DNA of 50,752 nt from Ardenticatena sp. Its GTDB lineage: Bacteria > Chloroflexota > Anaerolineae > Ardenticatenales > Ardenticatenaceae. This document shows positions 16,109-25,166 of the stretch, piece after piece; the stretch's first letter is position 1; every line of letters begins with the position of its first letter. The notes under the pieces were generated by a model, which was not told the origin of the DNA, did no database searches, and saw nothing but the letters and a program-made list of their open reading frames with translations. The position numbers and the translations under genes are program-made. Where the stretch lies: positions 1 to 50,752 of the forward strand of contig WFOS01000027.1 in NCBI GenBank assembly GCA_015487975.1, read 5' to 3'.

Positions 16109-16731
16109 ACGAACCCTCGCTCCACGTGGTCGTGTTCAGTGACGCCGTCTGACCATTTTGCGACATGGCGGTGTCCAGTTTGGACCGCGTCAGAGAACAA
16201 GTGCCATCGACGGTTGAGTGGCGGGCGTTCGAACTGCGCCCCGAAGGCAAAAGCGGCATGACGCCCGAGCAGGAAGCCCGCTACCGTCAACTTATCGAAA
16301 ACAACTGGCCGCGTACCATCGAAATGGCGCGGCTCTACGGCGTCGAAATGCGCACGCACCGCTGGGGCATCGATACTCGGCCAGCGCATGAGGGCGGCAA
16401 GTTTGCGCGTGTACATGGCAAAGGCGATGCATACGACCGCGCGGTCTTCCACGCCTACTTCGTGGATGACTGCGACATTGGCGATGTGGATGTGTTGACC
16501 GATATCGCTGCCTCGGTCGAGCTGGATGCCGATGCCTTCCGCAACGCACTGAAAACGCACCGCGACCTGGATGACGTGCTGGCCGATGAAACCTGGGCAG
16601 CACAGGCGGGCATTCATAGCGTCCCAGCGTTTCTCTTTGCCGGGCGCTATCTGGTTTCGGGGGTACGCCCGCCCGAAGAACGCCTGATGGCGATCGAGCA
16701 AGTGCAGCACCTACTGGCTCGCGAAAAATGA
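16105..16731 (+). CDS. DsbA-family oxidoreductase with in-frame UGA (candidate selenoprotein)
   Basis: The frame opens with ATG 16105, overlapping the dehydrogenase stop, and reads MNEPSLHVVVFSDAV, then UGA (16150-16152), then PFCDMAVSSLDRV and onward without a break to 16731. This is 208 codons with UGA read as residue 16. The product matches the FrnE/2-hydroxychromene-2-carboxylate-isomerase-like DsbA group (VVFSDxxCPxC, later GIHSVPAFLFAGRYLVSG with the cis-Pro). The UGA sits at the first position of CxxC, giving U-P-F-C, where known Sec-containing thioredoxin-fold proteins place selenocysteine. A SECIS-like hairpin begins 9 nt later. Family members carry Cys or Ser at this position. The alternatives are a nonsense mutation with restart at ATG 16165, a sequencing error, or a UGA-terminated peptide. 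Restart would lose the first beta strand and active site. Confidence 0.7.
16162..16191 (+). promoter_or_regulatory. SECIS-like hairpin downstream of the in-frame UGA
   Basis: GCGG (16168-16171) pairs with CCGC (16185-16188). A two-base U-G bulge follows, then UCC (16174-16176) pairs with GGA (16182-16184) around the loop AGUUU (16177-16181). An outer GAC/GUC pair of three closes it. The apical loop starts 24 nt after the UGA and has G at its second position. Bacterial SECIS elements are described as having a 3-bp upper stem, a G in the first two loop positions and a distance of about 16-37 nt. Confidence 0.5.
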
Positions 16732-16755
16732 TGGATGAAGGAGCAAGGCAAGACG

Positions 16756-17511
16756 ATGGAACATGTGTGGGTATATGGTGATGGTCCCTTAGCCCTGGCC
16801 GTTGCCAACCTGGCACGCCAGGCGGGTTTCACCGTAGAGATGCAGATCGAAACGCCCTTTTCGCGCGATGAGATGGCACCGCTACCATCTTCACACCCGC
16901 GATTCATCATCGAAGCCATCATCGCCGACCGCGAACGCAAAGCTGCCGTCCTGCGCCATGTCGGGCGTATGGTGGCTGAGCAGACGCTGGTGCTCAGCGC
17001 GACGTTGAACGCCAGTGCCACAGAAGCCGGCCTGTGGAGTGGCCGCCCGGAACAGACGATCGGCTGGGCAGCACTTCCCCCACTGGAAAGCGCTGTGGTG
17101 GAAGGCTATGCCGGGCGACGCACCACCCCGACGGCAATACAGGCCGCACAGGAATGGTGGGCGCGTCTGGGGAAAACGCTCGTCATGGTCGGCGATACCG
17201 CTGGCGGCGTTCTCCCCCGCACAGTGGCCGCCCTCGTCAACGAAGCCGCTTTCGCTGTGCAAGAGCAGGTTGCCACGCCTGAGGACATCGATCGTGCCAT
17301 GCAACTGGGCACCAATTACCCGCATGGGCCGCTGGCATGGGGCGACCTCATTGGGCTCGACCAGGTGCTCGGCATTCTCGAAGCCCTCTGTGTGCACCAC
17401 GACCCCGCACGGTATCGCCCGGCGGCACTTTTACGCCAACTGGTGCAGGCAGGCGAATGGGGACAACGCACTGGGCGCGGCTTCTACACCTACGAGGAGA
17501 CCCGCACATGA
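16756..17511 (+). CDS. Degenerate 3-hydroxyacyl-CoA dehydrogenase paralogue
   Basis: The 251-residue protein keeps the C-terminal half of PaaH-type dehydrogenases (NYPHGPLAWGDLIGLDQVLG, GQRTGRGFYTY) but has a worn N-terminal half. The Rossmann loop reads GDGPLALA and not GxGxMGxGIA, and the catalytic-His segment (GMHFFNP in the neighbour) reads IGWAALPP, so the catalytic His is gone. It likely lacks dehydrogenase activity and may form a mixed dimer or bind CoA esters. An ATG at 16735 is in frame, but GAAGGAG lies between the two starts and favours 16756; spacing of 12 nt makes this uncertain. It overlaps the thioesterase start by 4 nt. Confidence 0.8.
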   Translation: MEHVWVYGDGPLALAVANLARQAGFTVEMQIETPFSRDEMAPLPSSHPRFIIEAIIADRERKAAVLRHVGRMVAEQTLVLSATLNASATEAGLWSGRPEQTIGWAALPPLESAVVEGYAGRRTTPTAIQAAQEWWARLGKTLVMVGDTAGGVLPRTVAALVNEAAFAVQEQVATPEDIDRAMQLGTNYPHGPLAWGDLIGLDQVLGILEALCVHHDPARYRPAALLRQLVQAGEWGQRTGRGFYTYEETRT

Positions 17512-17942
17512 GCGGAGAGATTTCGCCGACCCTGCGTGCCCGCCTGGACAGCGATGCCTTTGCCCGCCACCTTGGTGCGCAGATTTTGGACGTGCATCCG
17601 GGGTTTGCACGTGTAGCACTCGACCTGGAACCCCATCACCAGGCGATGCAAGGGGTGACGCATGGGGGCGTCGTGTTTGCACTGGCCGATGTGGCACTGG
17701 CTGTGGCCACACATGCCTACAACCGGGTCCATCTGGCACTCAACCTCAGCATCAACTACCACCGTGCCACTCGCCCTGGTGAGCGATTGATTGCCGAAGC
17801 GCGAGAGCGGCATCGAGGCGGGCGCATCTGTTCTTACGAGATCGAAGTGCGCGATGGTGAAGAGGGGTTGGTCGCATCGTTGCTGGCGATGGTCTATCGC
17901 ACACGCGAACAGTTGGTGGAGGGAGACGCGCCCGTGCCGTGA
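17508..17942 (+). CDS. paaI: PaaI-like hotdog-fold acyl-CoA thioesterase
   Basis: The 144-residue hotdog protein has the PaaI signature QGVTHGGVVFALADVALA with the catalytic Asp in the central helix, and the strand LALNLSINYHRATRPGE. It hydrolyses stalled phenylacetyl-CoA derivatives or other acyl-CoAs to free CoA, a rescue role that suits the operon. The start overlaps the preceding stop by 4 nt, and its own stop overlaps the next GTG start, so the last genes of this operon are tightly coupled. Confidence 0.9.
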   Translation: MSGEISPTLRARLDSDAFARHLGAQILDVHPGFARVALDLEPHHQAMQGVTHGGVVFALADVALAVATHAYNRVHLALNLSINYHRATRPGERLIAEARERHRGGRICSYEIEVRDGEEGLVASLLAMVYRTREQLVEGDAPVP

Positions 17943-18880
17943 GAGTGAACACTACACCGATGAATGCGCATGCCACCCTACAACGCGACACACTAGTCAG
18001 CACGCTGTTGGCCTGTCTACTCGGCTGGGTCCTTGCCTGGCTGTTCACACGCACTGGCAATAGCGCCGAGCGCGTGTTGTGGGTGTGGAGTGTTCCTCTT
18101 GTCGCCGTTGGGGGGAGCACGTTGGGGCAAACCTTGCTGGCGCACCGCGCCTGGCGATGGAGCGCCATGCTGGCCATCGTGGCCCCGTTTTGGTGGTGCC
18201 CCCCCTCAGCCCCCGACATCACCGCAGGCGCGTTCCTCTTCCTGGCAGCCCTAGCACGCTTGCTCCGCCGCGGGATGGACATTCCCACCTTGCTGATGGG
18301 GGTGGGGGCATGGGGCTGGCTGGTGATGCGGGCGCCTGCGGCACTCTGGCTGGGAAGCATGCTTGCGCTCACATTCGCGCTGCTCTGGCGCGACGCCACC
18401 ACCGCCACGCATCGGCTGGCATTGGGGAGCATTCTGGTTGGGTTGGGGCTCACCGTTGCCGGGGGCGGGTTGGTGGCTGTGGGCATAGGAGGCGGCCCTT
18501 GGCTGGTTGGGCATCTTTCAAGGCTCACCCACACCGCCACCACGATCAACCCACAAGCCATTCTGGAATGGCATATTGGTGAAAACGTGAGCGTGTGGCT
18601 GTTCATCTGGTTGGCGGCAGCCATGCTAGGCATACGGGCGCAATGGTCAGCCATCGCCGAAACCGACATCTGGCCTACCATGGTGGCAGGCGTGGGCATG
18701 CTGGTGCTGCTGGGCATCCTCTTCGACCCACGCCTGGGGCGCGTCGGTCTGCATACGCTGGTCGTGCTGGCGTTTCCCGGCTGGCGGGCAATGGTCTCGC
18801 ATCGAGCCTTGCGGCCGGTGTGGGTTCTGGGAGGCGTCAGTATGTGGGGCGTGCTGAGTTTGCTCTGCCTGATTGAATGA
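17939..18880 (+). CDS. Multi-pass membrane protein of unknown function
   Basis: The 313-residue protein is hydrophobic throughout, with about eight or nine predicted membrane helices (for example LVSTLLACLLGWVLAWLFT near the start, SILVGLGLTVAGGGLVAVGI in the middle and VWVLGGVSMWGVLSLLCLIE at the end). No catalytic motif was recognised. The GTG at 17939 overlaps the thioesterase stop; ATG 17960 is the alternative start and neither has a convincing ribosome binding site. It may be the last gene of the CoA-thioester operon by read-through, but it need not share the pathway. Confidence 0.7.
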   Translation: MRVNTTPMNAHATLQRDTLVSTLLACLLGWVLAWLFTRTGNSAERVLWVWSVPLVAVGGSTLGQTLLAHRAWRWSAMLAIVAPFWWCPPSAPDITAGAFLFLAALARLLRRGMDIPTLLMGVGAWGWLVMRAPAALWLGSMLALTFALLWRDATTATHRLALGSILVGLGLTVAGGGLVAVGIGGGPWLVGHLSRLTHTATTINPQAILEWHIGENVSVWLFIWLAAAMLGIRAQWSAIAETDIWPTMVAGVGMLVLLGILFDPRLGRVGLHTLVVLAFPGWRAMVSHRALRPVWVLGGVSMWGVLSLLCLIE

Positions 18881-18891
18881 CTTTCGACGTA

Positions 18892-18920
18892 TTGTCATCT
18901 CCATGTAGATATGCTATGCT
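18892..18920 (+). promoter_or_regulatory. Promoter of the small barrel protein gene
   Basis: TTGTCA (18892-18897), 17 bp, TATGCT (18915-18920), just after the membrane-protein stop. The gene starts at 18965. Confidence 0.55.
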
Positions 18921-18964
18921 GTCGGCGCTGATTTCAAAAAACAGGCTTTTGGAGCAGGAAAACT

Positions 18965-19270
18965 GTGGCACGGATGAAACTTTTGATGAGTTGGGATATT
19001 CGGCCGGGGAAAGAAACCGCCTATCTCGACTTTATCACATCGGAATTTGCCCCACGCCTCATTGAATTGGGACTTGAGCCAACAGATGGGTGGTATACCG
19101 TGTATGGGGAAGGCCCCCAAATTCTGATGGGGGGCATCACCGATGATATGGAAACCATGCGCGACATTCTTTCCAGCGATGAATGGCAGGAATTGTACGA
19201 AAAACTGATGGAATACGTCACCAATTTTTCCTACAAAATTGTGCCAGCAACTGGCCGTTTCCAATTCTAG
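18965..19270 (+). CDS. Small conserved protein, probable alpha/beta barrel fold
   Basis: The 101-residue protein (MARMKLLMSWDIRPGKETAY, later DGWYTVYGEGPQILMGGI, end VPATGRFQF) has the strand-helix-strand-strand pattern and length of dimeric ferredoxin-like barrel proteins. I do not recognise a named family and assign no function. The GTG at 18965 has GGAG about 10 nt upstream; ATG 18974 is possible. It is a single-gene unit with its own promoter and terminator. Confidence 0.65.
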   Translation: MARMKLLMSWDIRPGKETAYLDFITSEFAPRLIELGLEPTDGWYTVYGEGPQILMGGITDDMETMRDILSSDEWQELYEKLMEYVTNFSYKIVPATGRFQF

Positions 19271-19292
19271 CACTCGCAAGGGTGCTTTTTTT
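19269..19292 (+). terminator. Intrinsic terminator after the small barrel protein gene
   Basis: A 7-bp stem, AGCACTC/GGGTGCT, with a GCAA loop is followed by seven T. The left arm begins at the stop codon. Confidence 0.85.
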
Positions 19293-19328
19293 CTTGACAC
19301 CATCCAAACCAACAAGGAGGTTGGAACG

Positions 19329-20900
19329 ATGCGTTTGCAAGAGGTACCCCCCTTCCGTAATGAGCCGTTGACCGATTTCTCGAAGCCCGAAAATCGTGCG
19401 GCGATGGAAGCCGCGCTCGAAAAGGTGCGTGCCCAATTCGACCGCCACTACCCGCTTATCATCGGCGACGATGAAATCTACCTGGATGAGACGATTGCAT
19501 CACTCAATCCCTCGCATCCTGACCAGGTGGTGGGGCGTGTCTCTGCCGCCACAGCAGACCATGCTGCGCGGGCGGTCGAAGTAGCGTATGAAGCCTTCCA
19601 AACATGGCGCAAAACACCAGCCGAAGAACGCGCCGCCATTCTGCTGAAAGCCGCACAACTGATGCGCGAGCGCAAGCATGAATTTTCGGCCTGGATGATA
19701 TACGAGGTCGGCAAATCGTGGCCCGAAGCAGATGCCGATACTGCCGAAGCGATTGACTTCCTCGAATACTACGCCCGTCAGATGCTCGACATCGAAGAAC
19801 GGGCCCCCAAACTTGTCTATCAGATTCCCACGGAGCGCAGCACCTACCGCTACATTCCGCTGGGGGTGGGCGCCATCATCACGCCGTGGAACTTCCCCGT
19901 GGCGATTTTCACCGGCATGGTCTCGTCGGCATTGGTAACAGGCAACACCGTGGTCGCCAAGCCCGCCGAACAATCGCCAGTGGTAGCGTATCACGTGGTG
20001 CAACTGCTCTACGAAGCCGGTATCCCGCGTGGTGTCTTGAACTACCTGCCAGGTTATGGCGAAGTCGCTGGTGAGGCGTTGGTAGCACATCCCAAAACGC
20101 GCTTCATCTCGTTCACCGGTTCCAAAGAAGTGGGCATCCACATCAACCAGCGGGCAGCTGAAATTCAGCCCGGCCAGATCTGGTTGAAGCGCACCGTGCT
20201 GGAAATGGGCGGCAAAGACGCCGTGATCGTGGATGAAACCGCCGACTTGGATGCCGCCACTGAAGGTGTGGTGGTCAGTGCGTTTGGCTTCCAAGGACAG
20301 AAATGCTCAGCCGGGTCGCGGGCAATTTTCGTAGAAGAGATCTACGACGAAATGGTGCAACGTGTGGTCGAACGCACCAAACAATTGAAGATTGGCGACC
20401 CTGTGGATCCAACAGTCTTCCTGGGGCCCGTGATCGATACCGACGCTGTCAACAAAATCATGAGTTACATCGAAATCGGCTATGACGAAGGCAACCTGGT
20501 GCTGGGCGGCAAACGCCTAGACCTGGAGGGAGGCTACTTCATCGAACCCACCATCTTCACTGATGTACCGTGGGATGTCCGTATTGCGCAAGAAGAAATC
20601 TTTGGCCCGGTGCTGTCCATTATCAAAGCCAAAGACTTCGATGATGCGCTGCGCATTGCCAACTCGACCGAATACGGCTTGACAGGGTCGGTGTACAGTC
20701 GCGACCGTGCCCGTCTTGACCGTGCCGCCGACGAATTCCATGTGGGCAACCTCTACTTCAACCGCAAGAGCACAGGCGCGCTGGTAGGGGTGCATCCATT
20801 TGGTGGTTTCAACATGAGTGGCACCGATAGCAAAGCGGGCGGCCCCGACTACCTGTTGCTCTTCCTGCAACCCAAGAGCATCAGCGAGAAAATCAAGTAA
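19329..20900 (+). CDS. pruA: 1-pyrroline-5-carboxylate (L-glutamate gamma-semialdehyde) dehydrogenase
   Basis: The 523-residue aldehyde dehydrogenase oxidises glutamate gamma-semialdehyde to glutamate in proline and arginine breakdown. It has [14 protein letters not shown], the general base Glu292 in [11 protein letters not shown], the nucleophile Cys326 in [11 protein letters not shown], and RocA/PruA-type features: an N-terminal extension ([12 protein letters not shown]), [16 protein letters not shown] and a C-terminal [13 protein letters not shown]. It is a stand-alone enzyme without a proline dehydrogenase domain or neighbour in the window. The start follows AAGGAGG at a good distance. 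Terminators on both sides make it a single unit. Confidence 0.93.
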   Translation: MRLQEVPPFRNEPLTDFSKPENRAAMEAALEKVRAQFDRHYPLIIGDDEIYLDETIASLNPSHPDQVVGRVSAATADHAARAVEVAYEAFQTWRKTPAEERAAILLKAAQLMRERKHEFSAWMIYEVGKSWPEADADTAEAIDFLEYYARQMLDIEERAPKLVYQIPTERSTYRYIPLGVGAIITPWNFPVAIFTGMVSSALVTGNTVVAKPAEQSPVVAYHVVQLLYEAGIPRGVLNYLPGYGEVAGEALVAHPKTRFISFTGSKEVGIHINQRAAEIQPGQIWLKRTVLEMGGKDAVIVDETADLDAATEGVVVSAFGFQGQKCSAGSRAIFVEEIYDEMVQRVVERTKQLKIGDPVDPTVFLGPVIDTDAVNKIMSYIEIGYDEGNLVLGGKRLDLEGGYFIEPTIFTDVPWDVRIAQEEIFGPVLSIIKAKDFDDALRIANSTEYGLTGSVYSRDRARLDRAADEFHVGNLYFNRKSTGALVGVHPFGGFNMSGTDSKAGGPDYLLLFLQPKSISEKIK

Positions 20901-20922
20901 GACGCACCGGCAAAGCAGAGAA

Positions 20923-20952
20923 ACGGGCGGCGAATTCTGCCGCCCGTTTTTT
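20923..20952 (+). terminator. Intrinsic terminator after pruA
   Basis: A perfect 9-bp stem, ACGGGCGGC/GCCGCCCGT, with a 7-nt loop and a T6 tail. Confidence 0.92.
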
Positions 20953-21015
20953 CACCCCATTCCTTGCAACCATTTTGTACCCTGTGCGTACAAATGGGCG
21001 TGCTACGGAAAGCAA

Positions 21016-21044
21016 TTGTCTTTTCATCTGCTTTTCCGTACAAT
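21016..21044 (+). promoter_or_regulatory. Promoter of the SPFH protein gene
   Basis: TTGTCT (21016-21021), 17 bp, TACAAT (21039-21044), followed by an 82-nt leader to the start at 21127. Confidence 0.55.
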
Positions 21045-21126
21045 TCAAAAAACAGGCAAAGCAGCTACCTCATCCAACAACATCAAGCCTACCTCAACCG
21101 GTCATCTATCGAAGGAGGAGGGACGC

Positions 21127-21906
21127 ATGGAAGTATTGATTGGGCTTTTCCCTGTTCTCATTATACTTTTTGGTTTCGTGATCGGGCTCATTCGTGCCTC
21201 GGTCAAAATCGTGCAGGAATACGAACGTGGCGTCATCTTCCGTCTCGGACGTATCGTTGGCGCACGTGGGCCTGGGCTGTTCCTCATCATCCCCATTCTC
21301 GAAAAAATGGTGAAGGTTGACCTGCGTGTCGTCACGCTGGACGTACCCTCACAAGAGGCCATTACCAAGGACAACGTGACAGTGCGCATCAACGCTGTGG
21401 CCTATTTCCGTGTGTTGGACCCTGTGAAAGCGGTCGTGGAAGTCGAAAACTATCTGAAAGCGACCAGTCAGATTGCCCAGACAACATTGCGCAATGTCAT
21501 CGGGCAAGTTGAACTGGATGAATTGCTGGCCGAACGAGAAACCATCAACCACCGGTTGCAACAAATCATCGATGAAGCCACTGAACCATGGGGCATCAAA
21601 GTCAGCATTGTCGAAGTGAAGGATGTCGAATTGCCCGACGTGATGAAGCGTGCCATGGCACGTCAGGCAGAAGCCGAACGTGAAAAGCGTGCCAAGATCA
21701 TCCACGCCGAAGGTGAATTGCAAGCGGCACGTCAGCTCGCCGAAGCGGCACGCACCATGGCAGAGCAACCAGCAGCCTTGCAGCTGCGCTACTTGCAAAC
21801 ACTCACTGAGATTGCGGTTGAAAACAACTCGACGGTCGTCTTCCCGGTGCCGATTGATTTCTTGCAAGCCTTCCTCACCACGCGCCAAGAGCATGGCCAA
21901 GTTTGA
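21127..21906 (+). CDS. SPFH/Band 7 (stomatin-like, slipin) membrane protein
   Basis: The 259-residue protein has one N-terminal membrane helix ([20 protein letters not shown]), then the stomatin core [56 protein letters not shown] and the oligomerising coiled segment [21 protein letters not shown]. Stomatin-like proteins assemble into large membrane cages and often work with an NfeD-type protease, which is not adjacent here. It stands alone, with its own promoter and a terminator. Confidence 0.93.
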   Translation: MEVLIGLFPVLIILFGFVIGLIRASVKIVQEYERGVIFRLGRIVGARGPGLFLIIPILEKMVKVDLRVVTLDVPSQEAITKDNVTVRINAVAYFRVLDPVKAVVEVENYLKATSQIAQTTLRNVIGQVELDELLAERETINHRLQQIIDEATEPWGIKVSIVEVKDVELPDVMKRAMARQAEAEREKRAKIIHAEGELQAARQLAEAARTMAEQPAALQLRYLQTLTEIAVENNSTVVFPVPIDFLQAFLTTRQEHGQV

Positions 21907-21941
21907 CGTCGTGTACACAACACATACGCTGTGAGGTAAGA

Positions 21942-21979
21942 ACAATGCCCCCATCTCCGTCAAATGGGGGCGTTGTATT
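21942..21979 (+). terminator. Terminator after the SPFH protein gene
   Basis: A 13-bp stem with one G-U (21942-21954 with 21964-21976) and a 9-nt loop. The T tract is short. Confidence 0.75.
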
Positions 21980-22006
21980 TGGTGTTCAGGAAAAATGCTT
22001 TATACT
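21979..22006 (+). promoter_or_regulatory. Promoter of trxB
   Basis: TTGGTG (21979-21984), 16 bp, TATACT (22001-22006), directly behind the preceding terminator. Confidence 0.45.
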
Positions 22007-22060
22007 CCCCGGCTGTATTAGGGGATAGTCGAAAATCGAAAGAGTACGTGGGAGGCAACA

Positions 22061-23014
22061 ATGGCACAACGTGAAAAAGTTATCATTCTTGGGTCTGGAC
22101 CGGCTGGGCTAGCAGCAGCAATTTACACAGCCCGCGCCCAACTGGAGCCACTGGTCATCACAGGGAACGAATTGGGTGGTCAGGTAGCGACAACAAACGA
22201 AGTGGAAAACTACCCCGGCTTTCCCGAAGGGCTGACCGGGCCGGAGTTGGTACAACGTTTTCGCGAACAAGCCGAAAAATTTGGCGCACGCCTTGAATTC
22301 GACGAAGCGGTAGCGGTGGAATTGCGCGCCCAACCCCCGCACCTGGTGCGGACCCATGGCGGCGAATACGAAGCCGACGCCATTATCGTCGCTGTGGGGG
22401 CATCCCCTCGCAAGTTGGGCGTACCGGGCGAAAAAGAACTGACTGGCTACGGCGTGAGCTATTGCGCCACATGTGATGGCTTCTTCTTCCGTGGCAAGGA
22501 TGTTGTGGTCGTTGGTGGCGGCGATTCGGCGCTGGAAGAAGGCTTGTTCCTGACGAAGTTTGCCAATTCGGTACGTGTCATCCACCGTCGCGACCAGTTG
22601 CGCGCGGGGCCTTTCTTGCAAAAACGCGCTTTTGCCAATGACAAGATGTCGTTCATCTGGAACACGGTGGTCACAGCCATCGAGGGCGACGGCAAAGTCG
22701 AGCGCGTGAAAACGCGCAACACCGTGACAGGCGAAGAAGGCGAACTGAAAACAGACGGCGTCTTCATCTACATCGGGCATTCCCCGAATACCGACATCTT
22801 CGAAGGGCAATTGGAAATGGACGACCACGGCTACATCCTGGTCGATCGCTTCATGCGCACAAATGTGGAAGGGGTGTTTGCCGCGGGTGAAGCGGCCGAC
22901 CCCATTTACCGACAGGTGGCCACAAGCGCCGGCGATGGTGTGAAAGCCGCCATGCAAGTGGAACGCTACCTGGCTGAAAAAAGTGGGCGCGAGTTGGTCG
23001 GCGAAGAATCATAA
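22061..23014 (+). CDS. trxB: Thioredoxin reductase
   Basis: The 317-residue flavoprotein transfers electrons from NADPH to thioredoxin. It shows the FAD motif [18 protein letters not shown], the redox pair Cys135/Cys138 in [10 protein letters not shown], the NADPH motif [10 protein letters not shown] with HRRDQLRA for the 2'-phosphate, and the terminal FAD motif [10 protein letters not shown] followed by [13 protein letters not shown]. All catalytic residues are in place. If the DsbA-family selenoprotein candidate is reduced in the cytoplasm, this reductase system would be the natural electron source (inference). Confidence 0.95.
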   Translation: MAQREKVIILGSGPAGLAAAIYTARAQLEPLVITGNELGGQVATTNEVENYPGFPEGLTGPELVQRFREQAEKFGARLEFDEAVAVELRAQPPHLVRTHGGEYEADAIIVAVGASPRKLGVPGEKELTGYGVSYCATCDGFFFRGKDVVVVGGGDSALEEGLFLTKFANSVRVIHRRDQLRAGPFLQKRAFANDKMSFIWNTVVTAIEGDGKVERVKTRNTVTGEEGELKTDGVFIYIGHSPNTDIFEGQLEMDDHGYILVDRFMRTNVEGVFAAGEAADPIYRQVATSAGDGVKAAMQVERYLAEKSGRELVGEES

Positions 23015-23035
23015 GCACACCACATGCCCCAATAG

Positions 23036-23061
23036 AAAACGGCGGGGATCCCCGCCGTTTT
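23036..23061. terminator. Terminator after trxB
   Basis: A 12-bp perfect stem (23036-23047 with 23050-23061), A-rich on one side and T-rich on the other, so it can terminate both strands. Confidence 0.9.
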
Positions 23062-23121
23062 TCATATTGCTTCAGAATGGTGTATGCTTGCAGCATTCAT
23101 CGGACATGTCGGAGGAAGGTC

Positions 23122-23898
23122 ATGACCACGCTGCTACTCGACGATACACCTGTGTTTTATCAGAAACGGGGGAGCGGCGAACCAACGGTGCTCTTCATCC
23201 ATGGGGCGGGCGGCACATGGAAGCATTGGGCGTATTGCCTCAAGCAGATGCCCGTGGGGCAACGTATCGCATTCGATTTACCCGGGCATGGTCGTTCAGG
23301 GGGAACAGGGCGGTACAGCATAGAAGGCTATGCCTATTTCATGCTCTCTCTGCTCGACGCGCTTTCGATTGACAAGGCCGTGCTGGTCGGGCATTCGATG
23401 GGGGGTGCAATTGCCATCCAAACCACGCTGCTCGCCCCCGAACGGGTGCGAGGGCTAGGCCTTGTTGCCACCGGAGCACGCCTGAAAGTCAACCCCACAG
23501 TGCTGGACGGTTTGCAACATGACACGTTGGGGACGATTCGCCGCATGGTGCGCTGGATGTACGCCCGCGAGCTATCCCCGCAGGAGATGGCTGCCGCAGT
23601 GCAAGAGATGGCGGCAACCCCCAAGTCGGTTTTGTATGGAGATTTTGCCGCCTGTGATGCATTCGATAGTCGTGCAGCACTGTTCGACATTCAATGCCCA
23701 ACCATCGTCATTGGCGCAGAGCACGATAAAATGACACCGCCGCGGCTTTCCGAAGAGCTGGCGCTGGCCATTCGCCGTGCTGAACTGGTGATGATTCCCG
23801 ATGCGGGGCATATGGTCATGTTGGAACAGCCACACGCTGTCTGCGACGCCCTCACAACTTTCGTGAAGCGCATACGACAGAACAGCCGTTCCAACTAG
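23122..23898 (+). CDS. Alpha/beta-hydrolase fold protein
   Basis: The 258-residue hydrolase has the oxyanion strand VLFIHGAGGTWKHW, the nucleophile elbow VGHSMGGAIA, the acid in IVIGAEHDKMTPP and the catalytic His in PDAGHMVMLEQP, a complete Ser-Asp-His triad. The lid region is small. Substrate cannot be read; ester or C-C bond hydrolases of this size are common. The ATG at 23122 follows GGAGGAAGG. It converges on the MFS gene with only 13 bp between the two stops and no room for a separate terminator. Confidence 0.88.
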   Translation: MTTLLLDDTPVFYQKRGSGEPTVLFIHGAGGTWKHWAYCLKQMPVGQRIAFDLPGHGRSGGTGRYSIEGYAYFMLSLLDALSIDKAVLVGHSMGGAIAIQTTLLAPERVRGLGLVATGARLKVNPTVLDGLQHDTLGTIRRMVRWMYARELSPQEMAAAVQEMAATPKSVLYGDFAACDAFDSRAALFDIQCPTIVIGAEHDKMTPPRLSEELALAIRRAELVMIPDAGHMVMLEQPHAVCDALTTFVKRIRQNSRSN

Positions 23899-23911
23899 GT
23901 GCGTGTATCCA

Positions 23912-25084
23912 TCAGGCCTCGGAAGGGATTGGGCTGCGGCGACGGAGATGGCGGAAGACCAACCCATACCCCCCAAACAGGCCAATCCACACGAGCAGCC
24001 ACCAAAAAGCCACTTCCAAAGGCCGCGCGGGGTCTTGTGTAAAAAGTGGACCACTCAGCAATTCCGCCAATGAGATGGCAAGTCCGCTGAACATGTAGAA
24101 TAGACCGGTGATAGTGCTCTGGTAGGCCTGAGGTGTGAGGCGTGCCAGCAAAACCGTGCCCAACGAGCGGAATGCATGACGTGCGCCAAGCAACGCGAAT
24201 GCCACCATGTGCATTCCCCAAGAGGGCATCTTCCAAAGCAACCAAATCCCAATCGCCACATTTGCTGTTGCAATGAAAAGGGCTTTGCGCCCTCTGGCAT
24301 CAATCTCGCTCAATACAAGCAACCAGACAATGGCGCCTATCGAGTTCAGAGTCCCCAGTATCCCAATGGTGCGCATATCGTACGCGAAACGGTGCACCAG
24401 GTAGTTCGGCAACAATACATCTCCCAAGCGTGCTCCCCATTCGAACGCGGCCAGGATGACCAGTAAACCCACTATGGGCCACAACACCGATAGATGTCGC
24501 CAATCAGTCCGTGTCCGAACAAGCGATCCACGAACCACCGGCGATGTTTGGGGAGCGATGCCCCAGGCACATCCAGATGAGACCAGAAAAGCCAGGGCTA
24601 CACATCCAAAAACCAACACTCGCCCCCCCGTCTCAGCCAACCTCCCCCCTAGGGTTGGAGCGGCCAGCAACCCCAGCCAGAAGGCTGCGGTGAGACGGTT
24701 GAGGATACGTGTTTGCATCGCTGGTGGCGTTTCGTGCAGCACATACGCATTGATGACGGGCACGCAATACGAACACAGACTATACACGACCATGCCCAGT
24801 GCAAACATGTACCACGTTGGCGCAAAAGCCATGATGAGAGCAGCCACGACACCCAGCCAGTACCCTCCCAGAATCAGCCTGCGACGCTCGATGCGATCAC
24901 CCAGCCATCCCGCAGGCAAGTAAAGAAACGTGACGACAATGGCAGATGCCGCAAATGCAAGGCTGATTTGATGATACGAGGCGCCGATTTGTTCCAGAAA
25001 GAGAGGTTCAAAATAGACGAAAAGCCCTTCTCCAAATCCCCAGATGAGATAGGACAGCCAGAGAAGCCGAACATTGCGGGACAT
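23912..25084 (-). CDS. MFS transporter
   Basis: The 390-residue protein has about eleven or twelve membrane helices and the major facilitator loop 2-3 motif GWLGDRIERRR (a form of GxLaDrxGrr). Its N-terminus (LLWLSYLIWGFGEGLFVYFEP) and overall form resemble single-component drug or metabolite transporters; substrate is unknown. The start at 25084 gives the normal N-terminus; an in-frame upstream ATG at 25180 would add a non-family extension. The unrecognised gene 25167-26189 lies upstream on the same strand, 82 nt away, so the two may be co-transcribed. Confidence 0.85.
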   Translation of the reverse strand: MSRNVRLLWLSYLIWGFGEGLFVYFEPLFLEQIGASYHQISLAFAASAIVVTFLYLPAGWLGDRIERRRLILGGYWLGVVAALIMAFAPTWYMFALGMVVYSLCSYCVPVINAYVLHETPPAMQTRILNRLTAAFWLGLLAAPTLGGRLAETGGRVLVFGCVALAFLVSSGCAWGIAPQTSPVVRGSLVRTRTDWRHLSVLWPIVGLLVILAAFEWGARLGDVLLPNYLVHRFAYDMRTIGILGTLNSIGAIVWLLVLSEIDARGRKALFIATANVAIGIWLLWKMPSWGMHMVAFALLGARHAFRSLGTVLLARLTPQAYQSTITGLFYMFSGLAISLAELLSGPLFTQDPARPLEVAFWWLLVWIGLFGGYGLVFRHLRRRSPIPSEA

Positions 25085-25166
25085 GCAGCACCTTTTTCGC
25101 AAAACCGATATACCGAAGATGCAGTGCAAGCATATCGTATTTATTTGAAACAGCAAATACAACGCA

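Noticed and set aside
16165-16731. A 188-residue protein starting at ATG 16165
   Set aside because: This start lies after the active site and inside the SECIS-like stem, has no ribosome binding site, and omits the first strand of the fold that is encoded in frame upstream.
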